Shown here piece by piece: positions 1 through 7,583 of a DNA stretch of 16,750 bases (its first letter is position 1; every line of letters begins with the position of its first letter). This DNA is from an uncultured Acetatifactor sp. (lineage in GTDB: Bacteria > Bacillota > Clostridia > Lachnospirales > Lachnospiraceae): assembly GCA_948896875.1 (NCBI GenBank), contig CAQUWW010000001.1, positions 1-16,750 of the forward strand, given 5' to 3'. Made by a program: the position numbers and the translations under genes. The notes under the pieces are model-generated. The model saw only the letters and a program-made list of their open reading frames with translations. It was not told where the DNA came from and ran no database searches.

Positions 1-446
1 AAGAGATGGTGTTCCAGTCTTTTGAGGTACAGGCCTACGATTATCTGGTCAAGCCGGTGGATGAAAAACAGTTTGAGAAGACCATGGAGCGCCTGTACGC
101 TTCCATGCAAAATGCCAGCGAAGACAGCCTGTTGGTGCAAAAAGGGTATGAGGCGCACATCATTCCAAAGGATGAGATTGTTTTCTGTGAGATTATAGAC
201 CGGATAGTATATCTGAACCTGGTTTCCGGCGAGGTTGTTGATTACTATGAGCGGATAGAAAATCTGGAAATGAAGCTGGGGTCCAATTTTTTCCGTTGCC
301 ACAGGAGCTATCTCATCAATCTGAAGCATTTGAAGGGCTATAAAAACGGGACGGCATATATGGACAATGGCAAAGAGGTTCCCGTATCACGACTGCGGGG
401 CAGGGAGTTCTCCGGCGTTGTCCTGCAGTATATGAAAGATATATAA
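1..446 (+). CDS. LytTR-family response regulator (5'-truncated by window edge)
   Basis: DNA-binding response regulator that would act on promoters when phosphorylated by the sensor kinase encoded just downstream. The reading frame is open to the left edge, so the N-terminal receiver domain with its phospho-acceptor Asp lies outside the window. What remains is the end of the receiver domain (AYDYLVKPVDEKQF, with the conserved Lys-Pro of beta-5/alpha-5), a short linker, and a complete LytTR domain. Its hallmarks are visible: LVQKG, a DRIVYL strand and the FFRCHRSYLINL block, then a C-terminal ARG-containing strand. The ATG at 6 is internal to the receiver domain and is not the true start. The stop is followed after 26 bases by the kinase gene, so the two form an operon. 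Family assignment is very secure; target genes are unknown. Confidence 0.95.
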   Translation, partial: EMVFQSFEVQAYDYLVKPVDEKQFEKTMERLYASMQNASEDSLLVQKGYEAHIIPKDEIVFCEIIDRIVYLNLVSGEVVDYYERIENLEMKLGSNFFRCHRSYLINLKHLKGYKNGTAYMDNGKEVPVSRLRGREFSGVVLQYMKDI

Positions 447-472
447 GAGTTTTTGTATTTGGGGCAGTTGAT

Positions 473-1864
473 ATGGGCGAGTATTTGGATTTTTTCAATA
501 TATATGTCATGGGCGTGGTTGAGACAACTTTTCAGCTTTATTTTCTGGCGAAAATACTGAAAAGGAAACTGTGGTCTCCTTTTTATTTCCTTCTTGCAAT
601 AGGTGCGGTGATTATCAGCGATTTTGTTCCGGTCAGTACATATGTGGGCTTCGCGGTGTATATCTTATTGATTTCCACATGCGGGGCTTTTGCTTTTTAT
701 GCGGATTTTAAGGCTTCCCTTCTGTATGTGACTCTGACAACGGAAATCATGCTGCTCTGCTACGAGATTGTGAACTCGCTGATGAGTCTTTTATACCCAT
801 GGATGCCTGCCTTTTTCCATAAGCCGGATAACATTGCGGCCATGCTGATCTGCGAGGCGGCCTCCTTTCTGCCGATCGGGTTTTGCTATTATATAGTGTA
901 CCGTTATTTTTCCCGGGATGATCTTTATCCTGTGGACTCGCCTTGTCTTACGGATGCTTTGTGCCCTGTGGATACTGCTGATGTAAGAAAGGGAACGCAG
1001 CAGGTGTTTCTGATTTTCATCCCGGTTCTGATGATATTCATTATGAGTAAGTATATCAGTGCGATTGAATTTGACGTCCAGTTTGAGATCCTGACGGACA
1101 AAGGGCCTGCGGAACATATTTTCAGTCACGGGCAGATGCTGGCCATGTATTTTCTGGGGCTTGCAAGCCTGTTCTGCATCCTGTTTTCCTATAAGAAACT
1201 GCAGCAGAATTTCCGCCTCAGCACGGAATTGTCCCTGTTGGAGCAGGAGGAACATTCCCTGAACCAGTATGTGGAGGAAGCGAAGACCCGCTATGACAGG
1301 ACAAAGTCCTTTCGCCATGACATCAGGAACCATATCGCAGTGGTAAAAAATCTTCTGCAGAGCGGGAAACTGGAAGAGGCGGTAAGCTATATGGAGGATA
1401 TGGACGATATGGCAGAAAAAATGTCATTTCCCTGCAGCACCAATAATCCGGTAGTGGATATCCTGGTGGGAAATAAACTGGGACTCGCCAAAAGTATGGG
1501 AATCCATGTGAGCTGTTCTCTTCTCCTGCCGTACCCCTGCGGCCTGCGGGATATTGATATCTGTATTGTGCTGTCAAATGTTTTGGACAATGCAATCCAT
1601 GCGGTGAAAGGTCTGGATCCAGGCACGGAAAAATTTATCCAGGTGTCCGGGCGTATCCAGGGGGATTTCCTCATGCTGGAAATCCGGAACAGTTTCCGCA
1701 AAAAAGGCTCTTTCAAAGAAGGGACCGGCCTGTCAAATGTAAAAACGGTAGCTGAAAAATATGGCGGCACCATGAGTATAGAGACAAATGGGAATGTATT
1801 TGTCCTTCATGTGCTGTTGATCATTCCACAGCTGCCGGAAGATATCCCGCAGCAACCGGATTAG
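473..1864 (+). CDS. GHKL-type sensor histidine kinase (AgrC-like)
   Basis: Membrane sensor kinase of the AgrC/LytTR-partner class, 463 residues. The N-terminal ~240 residues are mostly hydrophobic, with about six membrane segments (roughly 10-30, 36-56, 58-78, 83-108, 122-145, 178-195, and a last one near 222-240). A coiled linker (about 242-278) follows. The phospho-acceptor His is 282 in SFRHDIRNH, typical of the HPK10 class. The N-box (VLSNVLDNAIHAV, Asn 369 and Asn 373) and G-box (GTGLSN, 417-422) mark the GHKL ATPase domain. Start ATG 473 has only a weak upstream GGGG as ribosome binding site. It pairs with the LytTR regulator upstream. Its stop lies 4 bases from the stop of the convergent minus-strand operon and no terminator is visible between them. 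The signal sensed is not evident; no AgrD-like peptide gene is in view. Confidence 0.95.
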   Translation: MGEYLDFFNIYVMGVVETTFQLYFLAKILKRKLWSPFYFLLAIGAVIISDFVPVSTYVGFAVYILLISTCGAFAFYADFKASLLYVTLTTEIMLLCYEIVNSLMSLLYPWMPAFFHKPDNIAAMLICEAASFLPIGFCYYIVYRYFSRDDLYPVDSPCLTDALCPVDTADVRKGTQQVFLIFIPVLMIFIMSKYISAIEFDVQFEILTDKGPAEHIFSHGQMLAMYFLGLASLFCILFSYKKLQQNFRLSTELSLLEQEEHSLNQYVEEAKTRYDRTKSFRHDIRNHIAVVKNLLQSGKLEEAVSYMEDMDDMAEKMSFPCSTNNPVVDILVGNKLGLAKSMGIHVSCSLLLPYPCGLRDIDICIVLSNVLDNAIHAVKGLDPGTEKFIQVSGRIQGDFLMLEIRNSFRKKGSFKEGTGLSNVKTVAEKYGGTMSIETNGNVFVLHVLLIIPQLPEDIPQQPD

Positions 1865-1868
1865 CACA

Positions 1869-2975
1869 TTATTCCTCGACAACGAATTCCTCTGTGGCGG
1901 GGGAGCCCTGCCAGGTGTTCCCGTCCGAACGGTGGTATTCCCGCACAACGGAACCATCTTTTTTCGTATAGTCGATTACGAATACCTGGCCTGTGCCCAC
2001 TTCCATTGGATAATTGTTGTAAGGCAGGACATTTCCGGTGGTGGAGCTGCCCTTGAAGTCATCGTATGCGTTTTCCAGACGCCAGAACTCCCGGCATTGG
2101 TAGTCCGGAAAAATGGAGGATAAGTCCACCTTTCCAAAGTACAGGGCAGTATATTCTTTCCCGCCGATTTCGATGGTATCCGTCCGGTATGGATCATGGT
2201 TGAGGGCCAGCGAAGTCAAATCTTCCGTATGCAATGCGCCGCCATATTTGTTGTGAAGTTGGTTTGCCATACAGGGAACCGAATTCGTTGCGTAATCCTT
2301 TGCTTCTATATTGGTGTGGGCGGAACCGTATATTCCCATCACAGCGGCGCCATTCAGACTTTCAAATTCCCGGATAAAGTTCTCCGTCATTGTATTTTCG
2401 CGATATACGTTGTCGGAATGCTGATAGTAATGCTGCCCCTGTTCAATGTTTTCCTGCGACAGCCTGTACAGCTCGGACGGTTGCTGTCCTGTGGATTCCA
2501 GATATTCCAAAAAGCGTTTTCCGGTGGTATCGTATTGATGGCCCACATCCGTTCCATGGAAGACGGTTTCCGGACATTCCGTTTTGATCTGCTTATAAAA
2601 ACGGAGCACTTCTTCAGAATGCAGAGCTGTCCCGGTCCAATCCTGATAGAGCAAATCCAGAATGTCGTCGTTGTCGGACTTCATCCATACATTCATATAC
2701 TCCGCTGTGTAATACGGAAGCTCTACAAACAGATCCCGGATGCCGTCATTATGGTAACAGGATGACCATAGTTCCAATTCTTTTTCCAATATAGCTTCCA
2801 CGGAGTGGGTCTCTCCGTATAAAAATATTTCTCCGGAGGACTGCCCGCTTTTTGGTTTAGAGTGTATCACGAAATATCCCACAAGGATAAGAATAACAAC
2901 AGTTATTGTTACCATAATTGTTGCTGTAATTGTAAATGCGTTCTTTTTACTCCGATTTGTCATCATGCTCACCAT
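1869..2975 (-). CDS. Membrane-anchored erythromycin-esterase-like (EreA/ChaN superfamily) protein
   Basis: Protein of up to 368 residues with one N-terminal membrane anchor (about 17-37) and the rest presumably extracytoplasmic. The active-site pattern of the erythromycin esterase/ChaN/TIKI superfamily can be read in order: GETH (54-57), FVELP with Glu 85, FHGTD (139-143), RENTMTEN (192-199) and GSAH with His 220. In Ere enzymes the equivalent His, Glu, Arg and His residues form the catalytic site. The C-terminal ~130 residues are an extra domain I do not recognise. The first ATG overlaps the DUF2812 stop (ATGGTGA) but sits only one or two bases from AAAGGA. The ATG at 2966 has better spacing (about 9) and may be the true start. 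It is the last gene of the PadR operon. Substrate is unknown: membrane anchoring and divergence from Ere mean macrolide hydrolysis should not be assumed. Confidence 0.75.
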   Translation of the reverse strand: MVSMMTNRSKKNAFTITATIMVTITVVILILVGYFVIHSKPKSGQSSGEIFLYGETHSVEAILEKELELWSSCYHNDGIRDLFVELPYYTAEYMNVWMKSDNDDILDLLYQDWTGTALHSEEVLRFYKQIKTECPETVFHGTDVGHQYDTTGKRFLEYLESTGQQPSELYRLSQENIEQGQHYYQHSDNVYRENTMTENFIREFESLNGAAVMGIYGSAHTNIEAKDYATNSVPCMANQLHNKYGGALHTEDLTSLALNHDPYRTDTIEIGGKEYTALYFGKVDLSSIFPDYQCREFWRLENAYDDFKGSSTTGNVLPYNNYPMEVGTGQVFVIDYTKKDGSVVREYHRSDGNTWQGSPATEEFVVEE

Positions 2976-3556
2976 TCCTTTACCTTAGCCTGTTTGTTCA
3001 GCCGGAACAGCTCAATTTGATACACGAACAATCCGACGGCAGACAGAATGCCGAAAATGCCCCATACCCATGTGCGCATCAGGATTCCCAGGACAGCCGA
3101 CACAAGGAACAGATAGAGCCAGGGGCGGCGCATCTGACGATAATAGCCGGCCTTATCCTCATAAGTCGTGTGCAGATCAAAGGGTTTGCCATCATTTGCC
3201 TTCTCCACGATCAGCAGTTCCCGGTTGAGCGTGGTGCTGTTCGTTGCAAGACGTCCGCCCTGTTCCGCCCAGGGGCGAAACACGACTTTTCCTATGTTCG
3301 AGTTGAGATTGATATTTTTGTAAAATACACAGTAACCGCAGCCCGTCAGGAAACCGGCATAGTCTTCGGCGCTCTCCTTTGACTTCTGCCCTATAAATTC
3401 AACGCAGTACTGATACTGTCCCTGACCGCAGGGTTCAAACACATAGAGCAGTTTCCCGGTGCTGGACAATCGGTATCCTCTTTTTGCCATTTTATTGAGC
3501 CAGTTTGCCTGCGTGCCAAGCAGGCCTCCATAGTAACGATAACATTTCTTACTCAT
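2969..3556 (-). CDS. DUF2812 domain membrane protein
   Basis: Protein of 195 residues matching the DUF2812 family by pattern. It has a soluble N-terminal part (Tyr-Tyr-Gly, then WLNKMAKRGYRL, the family's 'W-L-(N/E)-x-M-A-x-x-G' signature) and about two C-terminal membrane helices separated by a very short turn. Start chosen at 3556 rather than the ATG two codons upstream: the GGGAG box at 3563-3567 has a 6-base spacing to this ATG but abuts the earlier one. The start overlaps the PadR stop by 8 bases (ATGAGTAA), indicating translational coupling. The 3' end overlaps the esterase-like gene. DUF2812 genes are regularly found next to PadR regulators; the biochemical role is unknown, with envelope stress or drug sensing as plausible guesses. 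Confidence 0.85.
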   Translation of the reverse strand: MSKKCYRYYGGLLGTQANWLNKMAKRGYRLSSTGKLLYVFEPCGQGQYQYCVEFIGQKSKESAEDYAGFLTGCGYCVFYKNINLNSNIGKVVFRPWAEQGGRLATNSTTLNRELLIVEKANDGKPFDLHTTYEDKAGYYRQMRRPWLYLFLVSAVLGILMRTWVWGIFGILSAVGLFVYQIELFRLNKQAKVKEW

Positions 3557-3881
3557 ATGCATCTCCCATTATCTTTACTGCCGTCTGTGTCAATTCCTGT
3601 AGCCTTTTCAATTCTTTCGCGGCAATCTCCCTGCCCTGGCCGGTGACGAGGTATTCTTTCTTTCGTCCCGCTCTGCCTGTGTCCGGAACAACAGCGATCC
3701 AGCCCTTTTCTTCCAGAGTGTTTAATGCGCCATACAGAGTTCCGGCGCCCAGAGATAAGCGTCCTCCGGTGGTTTCTTCGATGAACTGCATGACTGCGTA
3801 TCCATGCCTTGGGGTGAACAGGGAGAGCAAAATGTAAAATGTCACTTCGGTCAGGGCGCCGCCCTTTGTATTGTCTCTCAC
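3549..3881 (-). CDS. PadR-family transcriptional regulator
   Basis: Small winged-helix repressor of 110 residues, the length usual for the short PadR subfamily that includes LmrR. The signature is clear: YILLSLFTPRHGYAVMQFIEE-like first helices, then LSLGAGTLYGALNTLEEKGWI recognition helix, the wing with the RKKEY segment, and a C-terminal dimerisation helix (about 78-108). The start is GTG, preceded by AGAGAGG at 7-base spacing. It heads the three-gene operon and overlaps the DUF2812 gene. A near-consensus promoter and inverted repeats lie immediately upstream, so autoregulation relieved by a hydrophobic ligand is the expected mode, as in characterised PadR repressors. Effector not deducible. 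Confidence 0.95.
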   Translation of the reverse strand: MRDNTKGGALTEVTFYILLSLFTPRHGYAVMQFIEETTGGRLSLGAGTLYGALNTLEEKGWIAVVPDTGRAGRKKEYLVTGQGREIAAKELKRLQELTQTAVKIMGDAYE

Positions 3882-3895
3882 AATCGCACCTCTCT

Positions 3896-3933
3896 ATTAC
3901 GGTTACTGTAATTAATATATCACTAAACGTAAT
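3896..3933. promoter_or_regulatory. Putative PadR operator (inverted repeats flanking the -10)
   Basis: ATTACG at 3896-3901 is mirrored by CGTAAT at 3928-3933, and inside it lies the 9-base palindrome TTACTGTAA at 3903-3911. Together they bracket the -10 box of the PadR promoter, so a bound dimer would block RNA polymerase. Position is the main support; the motif is not a proven PadR site. Confidence 0.5.
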
Positions 3934-3942
3934 AGCTGTCAA
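3914..3942 (-). promoter_or_regulatory. Sigma-A promoter of the PadR operon
   Basis: Reading the minus strand, TTGACA (3942-3937) is followed by exactly 17 bases and TATATT (3919-3914). This is close to a perfect vegetative promoter and lies about 33 bases upstream of the GTG start of the PadR gene. Such a strong core promoter fits a gene that is kept off by a repressor. Confidence 0.8.
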
Positions 3943-4131
3943 TGACTCGTTTTTTCTTTTCAGGGAACGTGGATGATATGTCTGATAGTGACAGTATATC
4001 TGATCAGGAGGCCGTATCAGGCGAAGCACTGTTCCCAATATCGCAGGGGATGTGGTAAATATTATACAAAGCCGTATCCAGCTTTATGTGGATGAGAACA
4101 GGTAGGACAGACTAATTCCGATATATTTTTA
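3943..4131. other. Intergenic region, no supported gene
   Basis: Between the PadR promoter and the kinase-fusion promoter there is no gene I can support. A frame from 3942 to about 4058 is open for 38 codons and reads in a protein-like way, ending in SQGMW, but it has no ribosome binding site and starts inside the PadR promoter. It could be a relic of a gene lost when the downstream island arrived. Confidence 0.3.
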
Positions 4132-4160
4132 TTGTTGCAAAGAAAAAAATTGTGTATACT
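4132..4160 (+). promoter_or_regulatory. Probable promoter of the kinase-NTPase-MORN gene
   Basis: TTGTTG (4132-4137), a 17-base spacer and TATACT (4155-4160) lie about 68 bases before the ATG at 4228. A nine-codon open frame (MSSEKLNRK, 4182-4211) occupies the leader but has no convincing ribosome binding site. Confidence 0.55.
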
Positions 4161-4227
4161 TTAGAGAGGATGATTTATTAAATGAGTTCAGAAAAGCTAA
4201 ACCGTAAGTAAAAATGTGAGGAAAACT

Positions 4228-7200
4228 ATGATTGGCCGCATCCCACTGACCGAGAAAAAAGATTATGAACTGGTTATAAAGAACAGTGACTCGGAGATTA
4301 CCATTCGAGAATTAACTGTTATCGGCTTCGGCGGCAGCTGCATTGTGTATAAGGGTAAAAAAATTCTTCCTGTAGGAAGTGATATCGAAGACTGTTCTGT
4401 CGTTGTAAAAGAATTCTATCCATTGGGAACTGATATTTCAAGATTGGATGATATGAGTCTTCGGATAACGGATGAGCGTCAGTTTACAGAACTGAAAGTC
4501 CATTTCTCTGAGGGTCAGTCAAATCATGCCAGGTTCTATGAGTATTATCAAGATCAGACTTTGCCAAGATTGTTTTACTATGGTAATGCCAACAATACAG
4601 TATACGCTGTATCCGATCCGGGAAAAGGAAAAGCGCTCTCGCAAATAAACTTTGACACGTTGTCGTTAAACCAGATTGCTTCAATAATGGAGTCCATATG
4701 TTCAGCTATTAGAAAAATCCATACGAAAGAAATGCTGTATTTAGATTGCAAACCGGATAATTTTTTCTATTATGCGGGAAAAAGCGATTTACAAACAAGA
4801 GTATATCTTTTTGACTTTGATACAATAATCTCTTTGAAAGATATTCAGAGCGGGAAAAATAGCTTTTGTTCGGCTTCTTCCGGATGGGTTCCACCAGAGC
4901 AAGAACTTGTATCCATCTTATTAACTGGGGTCATGAAATATCGTGATCCCCAGCGGATGGGGTATCATACAGATATTTATTCTATTGGGGCGATTTTTTT
5001 CTGGCTTCTTACGCATAGAAAACCAACAACAGATGATATTAACTCCATTTTGAATCATACATTTGATTGGGAAGTGGAAAGTATCTATTGCAGTGGGGCA
5101 GAGTCAGATATTATAAGAATAATTCAGGACATAGCAGAATCATCTCTGCAGCCTGACGTGGATATCAGAAGCAAGTTGTTTCGCCATTATATTTCAATAA
5201 ATGCGGTGCGAGATCAGTATCGAAACCTATATGGATTGACAGTGGGTGACACTATTCACTTTGAGCCTCTTCACAGTGCAATTAAACACATTGAGGAAGA
5301 ACTCTTTGCAACAACTAACCAGATTAAGGAAGATGTGAAAAAGGTGTCCGAGCAAATATCAAGCCTTCAGGCTGATATTTCTAATAAGAAAGAATCGGGT
5401 TCGGAGATACTTTTTCGTAAAGCTGCTACAACAAATAGATTTCAATATAGTGTAGAAGCCTCTGTGTTTACTGGAAGAAAAGCTGAACTGGATTATTTGC
5501 TTGATATGTGTAATGATTCCGATAATCCGTTTTCCTGGACAGGTATTTGCGGCGCCGGAGGAGTAGGAAAGTCCAGACTTGCATATCAGTTATGTGATGT
5601 TCTGCAAGAGAAAGGATGGAAGGTTTATGCTCCGACTCATGCCAGAATTACGGCTCAAAGCATAGAAGCAGAAATGAATTCACTCTACAAGGATACCTTG
5701 ATTTGCTTTGATGACGTGAAATCTGATGTCGATATAATAATTGATTTCATATATTATTGCGTCGAAGCTCCAATCAACTTAAACAACAAAATCCGGCTGA
5801 TTTTGATAGAAAGAGACTTTAAGAACACTTTTTTGGAGTGTTCAAATGTGCTTATATATAGGCATCGGAAGCAGGGCGTAGGTTATGATGGACTCGAATT
5901 TAATGATGGTTTTATAAAACTCACTAAGCCATCCGCAGAAGACATTTGTTCAATCATGAAGAGTTTTGCTTTGAATGTATATCAAAAACAGATATCTTCT
6001 GATGAATTAACAGCTCTATATGAGTCATTGAAAGGGGTTGATCCACAAGAGCGCCCGCTGTTTTCGCTGTTTGTTTGTGATGCCTGGTGTAGTGGGAGTG
6101 ATGTGAAGAATTGGCACAGAGACGATGCTCTGGAGATGGCAGCAAACAAGGAATATGAAAAAGCTCAGGAATTAATTAAATCAGAATATAGTAAAAAATC
6201 GGAGCGAAACAATGCTTTAAATGCAGTTAAGTGTATTATTACACTTTCTGGTTTTTCGAATCAAACCAAGATGAGTCAATTAAGTGATTTTTTATCTAGC
6301 CAATACAAAATTGACTTTGAGGACGATTCGTTTCAATGGATTCTAAAACAATTAGGATTCATTGAAGAAGATAGGTTGGAAAACACTTTTCCAGATGTGT
6401 TGAGTGAATATATAAGTATGTGTTTTATTAATTCTCTGACTCGCAATCAGGCAATTTCTTTATATAATCTAATCTGCAAAAATGCTGATCAAAACACGTT
6501 TCAGTATGGAAGCGCAATCTGCAAAGATTATGCGGATTTGTTGGTTGCCCCATCTAATATGAGTATAATGCAGTTCTTATCAGAAGAGTCTGAGGTTCGA
6601 ATTGGAGAACGAATGTTTACGGTATTAAGTGAGCAGGAGATTGAAGAGTTTGAAGGAATAAATGATTTAAAACTTGCAAGAGATTGGATGAATCAACACT
6701 GCCCTAATTATCGCGACATTGTCAGTCAAATTAGGGCAGAGATACCTGTTTTTTTCCTGAATAATAATGATAAAATTTTCACGCCTGTAAATAAGGATTT
6801 ACCATCAGGACTATATGTGGGAGAAAGCGTCTTCGATTGGCGCTGTGGTAAAGGAAGGCAAGAATATGCTGACAACATTGTTTACGATGGGGAATGGAAT
6901 CATGATATTCAAAATGGTATAGGAAAGATGACATGGTCCGATGGGACTACATACGACGGAAGTTGGAAAGATGGAAAAAGAAATGGTTATGGTATATTGG
7001 AATATGCATCCGGATCTAAATTCGAAGGTGAATGGAGAGATGACAAACGCCTTTTTGGTAAAATGATTTTCAACAATGGCACGCAGTACTTTGGCGAATT
7101 TAAAGATGGAAAGGCTCATGGGAACGGTGTGGTGGATTATGCAAATGGTGCCAGGTTTACTGGTGAATGCAGAGATGGGATGCGTTATTATGGGAAATAT

Positions 7201-7410
7201 ATTTCGGCAGAAGGATGGGAATATGTTGGCGCATGGAACGGAGATTTTCCTGATGGAAAAGGAAGACAAACCATGCCAGACGGTTCAAGCTATGATGGGG
7301 AATGGAAGGAGGGGAAACGCTGTGGTAAGGGGGTCTTTATATCCTCTGATGGAGATAAAATAGAAGGAATATGGAAGGATGATCAATTTGTAGAGGAAAT
7401 ATCGGAGTAA
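4228..7410 (+). CDS. Protein-kinase-like / STAND-type P-loop NTPase / MORN-repeat fusion
   Basis: A 1060-residue multidomain protein; the ATG at 4228 is chosen over the GTG at 4216 because GTGAGGA precedes it at good spacing. Residues about 25-325 form a eukaryotic-like kinase domain: glycine loop GFGGSCIVYKG (33-43), Lys 61 in VVVKEF, catalytic loop YLDCKPDN (171-178, Asp 173, Lys 175, Asn 178), DFD (196-198) in place of DFG, VPPEQE (221-226), and DIYSIGAIFFW (249-259). A helical linker (345-390) follows. Then comes an NTPase of STAND/AAA+ type with FTGRKAEL (414-421), P-loop GAGGVGKS (442-449), Walker B LICFDDV (491-497) and a sensor-like LILIERD (524-530). An all-helical region (about 560-840) precedes some eight MORN repeats (862-1056). 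No signal peptide or membrane segment. AT-rich relative to both flanks. Signal-transducing ATPases with a kinase effector and a repeat sensor fit immune or stress signalling, but no function is proven. Confidence 0.85.
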   Translation: MIGRIPLTEKKDYELVIKNSDSEITIRELTVIGFGGSCIVYKGKKILPVGSDIEDCSVVVKEFYPLGTDISRLDDMSLRITDERQFTELKVHFSEGQSNHARFYEYYQDQTLPRLFYYGNANNTVYAVSDPGKGKALSQINFDTLSLNQIASIMESICSAIRKIHTKEMLYLDCKPDNFFYYAGKSDLQTRVYLFDFDTIISLKDIQSGKNSFCSASSGWVPPEQELVSILLTGVMKYRDPQRMGYHTDIYSIGAIFFWLLTHRKPTTDDINSILNHTFDWEVESIYCSGAESDIIRIIQDIAESSLQPDVDIRSKLFRHYISINAVRDQYRNLYGLTVGDTIHFEPLHSAIKHIEEELFATTNQIKEDVKKVSEQISSLQADISNKKESGSEILFRKAATTNRFQYSVEASVFTGRKAELDYLLDMCNDSDNPFSWTGICGAGGVGKSRLAYQLCDVLQEKGWKVYAPTHARITAQSIEAEMNSLYKDTLICFDDVKSDVDIIIDFIYYCVEAPINLNNKIRLILIERDFKNTFLECSNVLIYRHRKQGVGYDGLEFNDGFIKLTKPSAEDICSIMKSFALNVYQKQISSDELTALYESLKGVDPQERPLFSLFVCDAWCSGSDVKNWHRDDALEMAANKEYEKAQELIKSEYSKKSERNNALNAVKCIITLSGFSNQTKMSQLSDFLSSQYKIDFEDDSFQWILKQLGFIEEDRLENTFPDVLSEYISMCFINSLTRNQAISLYNLICKNADQNTFQYGSAICKDYADLLVAPSNMSIMQFLSEESEVRIGERMFTVLSEQEIEEFEGINDLKLARDWMNQHCPNYRDIVSQIRAEIPVFFLNNNDKIFTPVNKDLPSGLYVGESVFDWRCGKGRQEYADNIVYDGEWNHDIQNGIGKMTWSDGTTYDGSWKDGKRNGYGILEYASGSKFEGEWRDDKRLFGKMIFNNGTQYFGEFKDGKAHGNGVVDYANGARFTGECRDGMRYYGKYISAEGWEYVGAWNGDFPDGKGRQTMPDGSSYDGEWKEGKRCGKGVFISSDGDKIEGIWKDDQFVEEISE
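6811..7395 (+). repeat. MORN-repeat array (in-gene)
   Basis: The last ~195 residues of the fusion protein are a tandem of about eight to nine 22-23-residue MORN units (consensus Y-x-G-E/S-W-x-x-G-x-x-x-G-x-G then about nine residues to D/N-G). Clear units begin at Tyr 886, Tyr 909, Phe 932, Tyr 954, Phe 977, Tyr 999, Tyr 1022 and Ile 1045. The third and fifth units lack the second Gly-x-Gly spacing, so the array is diverged, not freshly duplicated. MORN arrays bind proteins or lipids. Confidence 0.85.
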
Positions 7411-7431
7411 ACTACAAATTGATTACAAAGT

Positions 7432-7478
7432 AACCTGTGACAAGGAACACTCATTTTCCGTGTCACAGGTTCTTTTTT
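7432..7478 (+). terminator. Rho-independent terminator of the fusion gene
   Basis: AACCTGTGACA (7432-7442) pairs perfectly with TGTCACAGGTT (7461-7471). An inner GGAA/TTCC pairing extends the stem across a single mismatch, with an 8-base loop, and CTTTTTT follows directly. It begins 21 bases after the stop codon. On the minus strand the tail is weak, so it is mainly a plus-strand terminator. Confidence 0.9.
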
Positions 7479-7583
7479 ATTATAATGGCATCAGATTTTA
7501 AATAGCGATAATGCTACACTCAGTTTCTGTATGAGAGGAAGGAGGGAAGTATTATTGCAGCATATTACAAAGGAGGTTTGCAC

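Noticed and set aside
791..1773. Several minus-strand frames in the sensor kinase gene
   Set aside because: The plus strand encodes the full H-, N- and G-boxes of a GHKL kinase; the antisense frames have no start signals.
1865..1868. Terminator between the convergent sensor kinase and esterase-like genes
   Set aside because: Only four bases separate the stop codons and no hairpin with a T-run is visible on either strand nearby.
3553..4038. 161-codon minus-strand frame overlapping the PadR gene in another frame
   Set aside because: It is a basic, low-complexity shadow of the PadR gene and runs through its promoter.
4182..4211. Nine-codon leader peptide frame before the kinase fusion
   Set aside because: No convincing ribosome binding site at proper distance, no regulatory hairpin or codon bias suggesting attenuation.
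4216..4227. GTG at 4216 as start of the kinase fusion
   Set aside because: GTGAGGA itself serves as the ribosome binding site for the ATG at 4228.
6811..7395. Periodic DNA of about 69 bases, considered as CRISPR or other non-coding repeat
   Set aside because: The period is that of in-frame MORN protein units with diverged DNA; there are no identical repeats or unique spacers.
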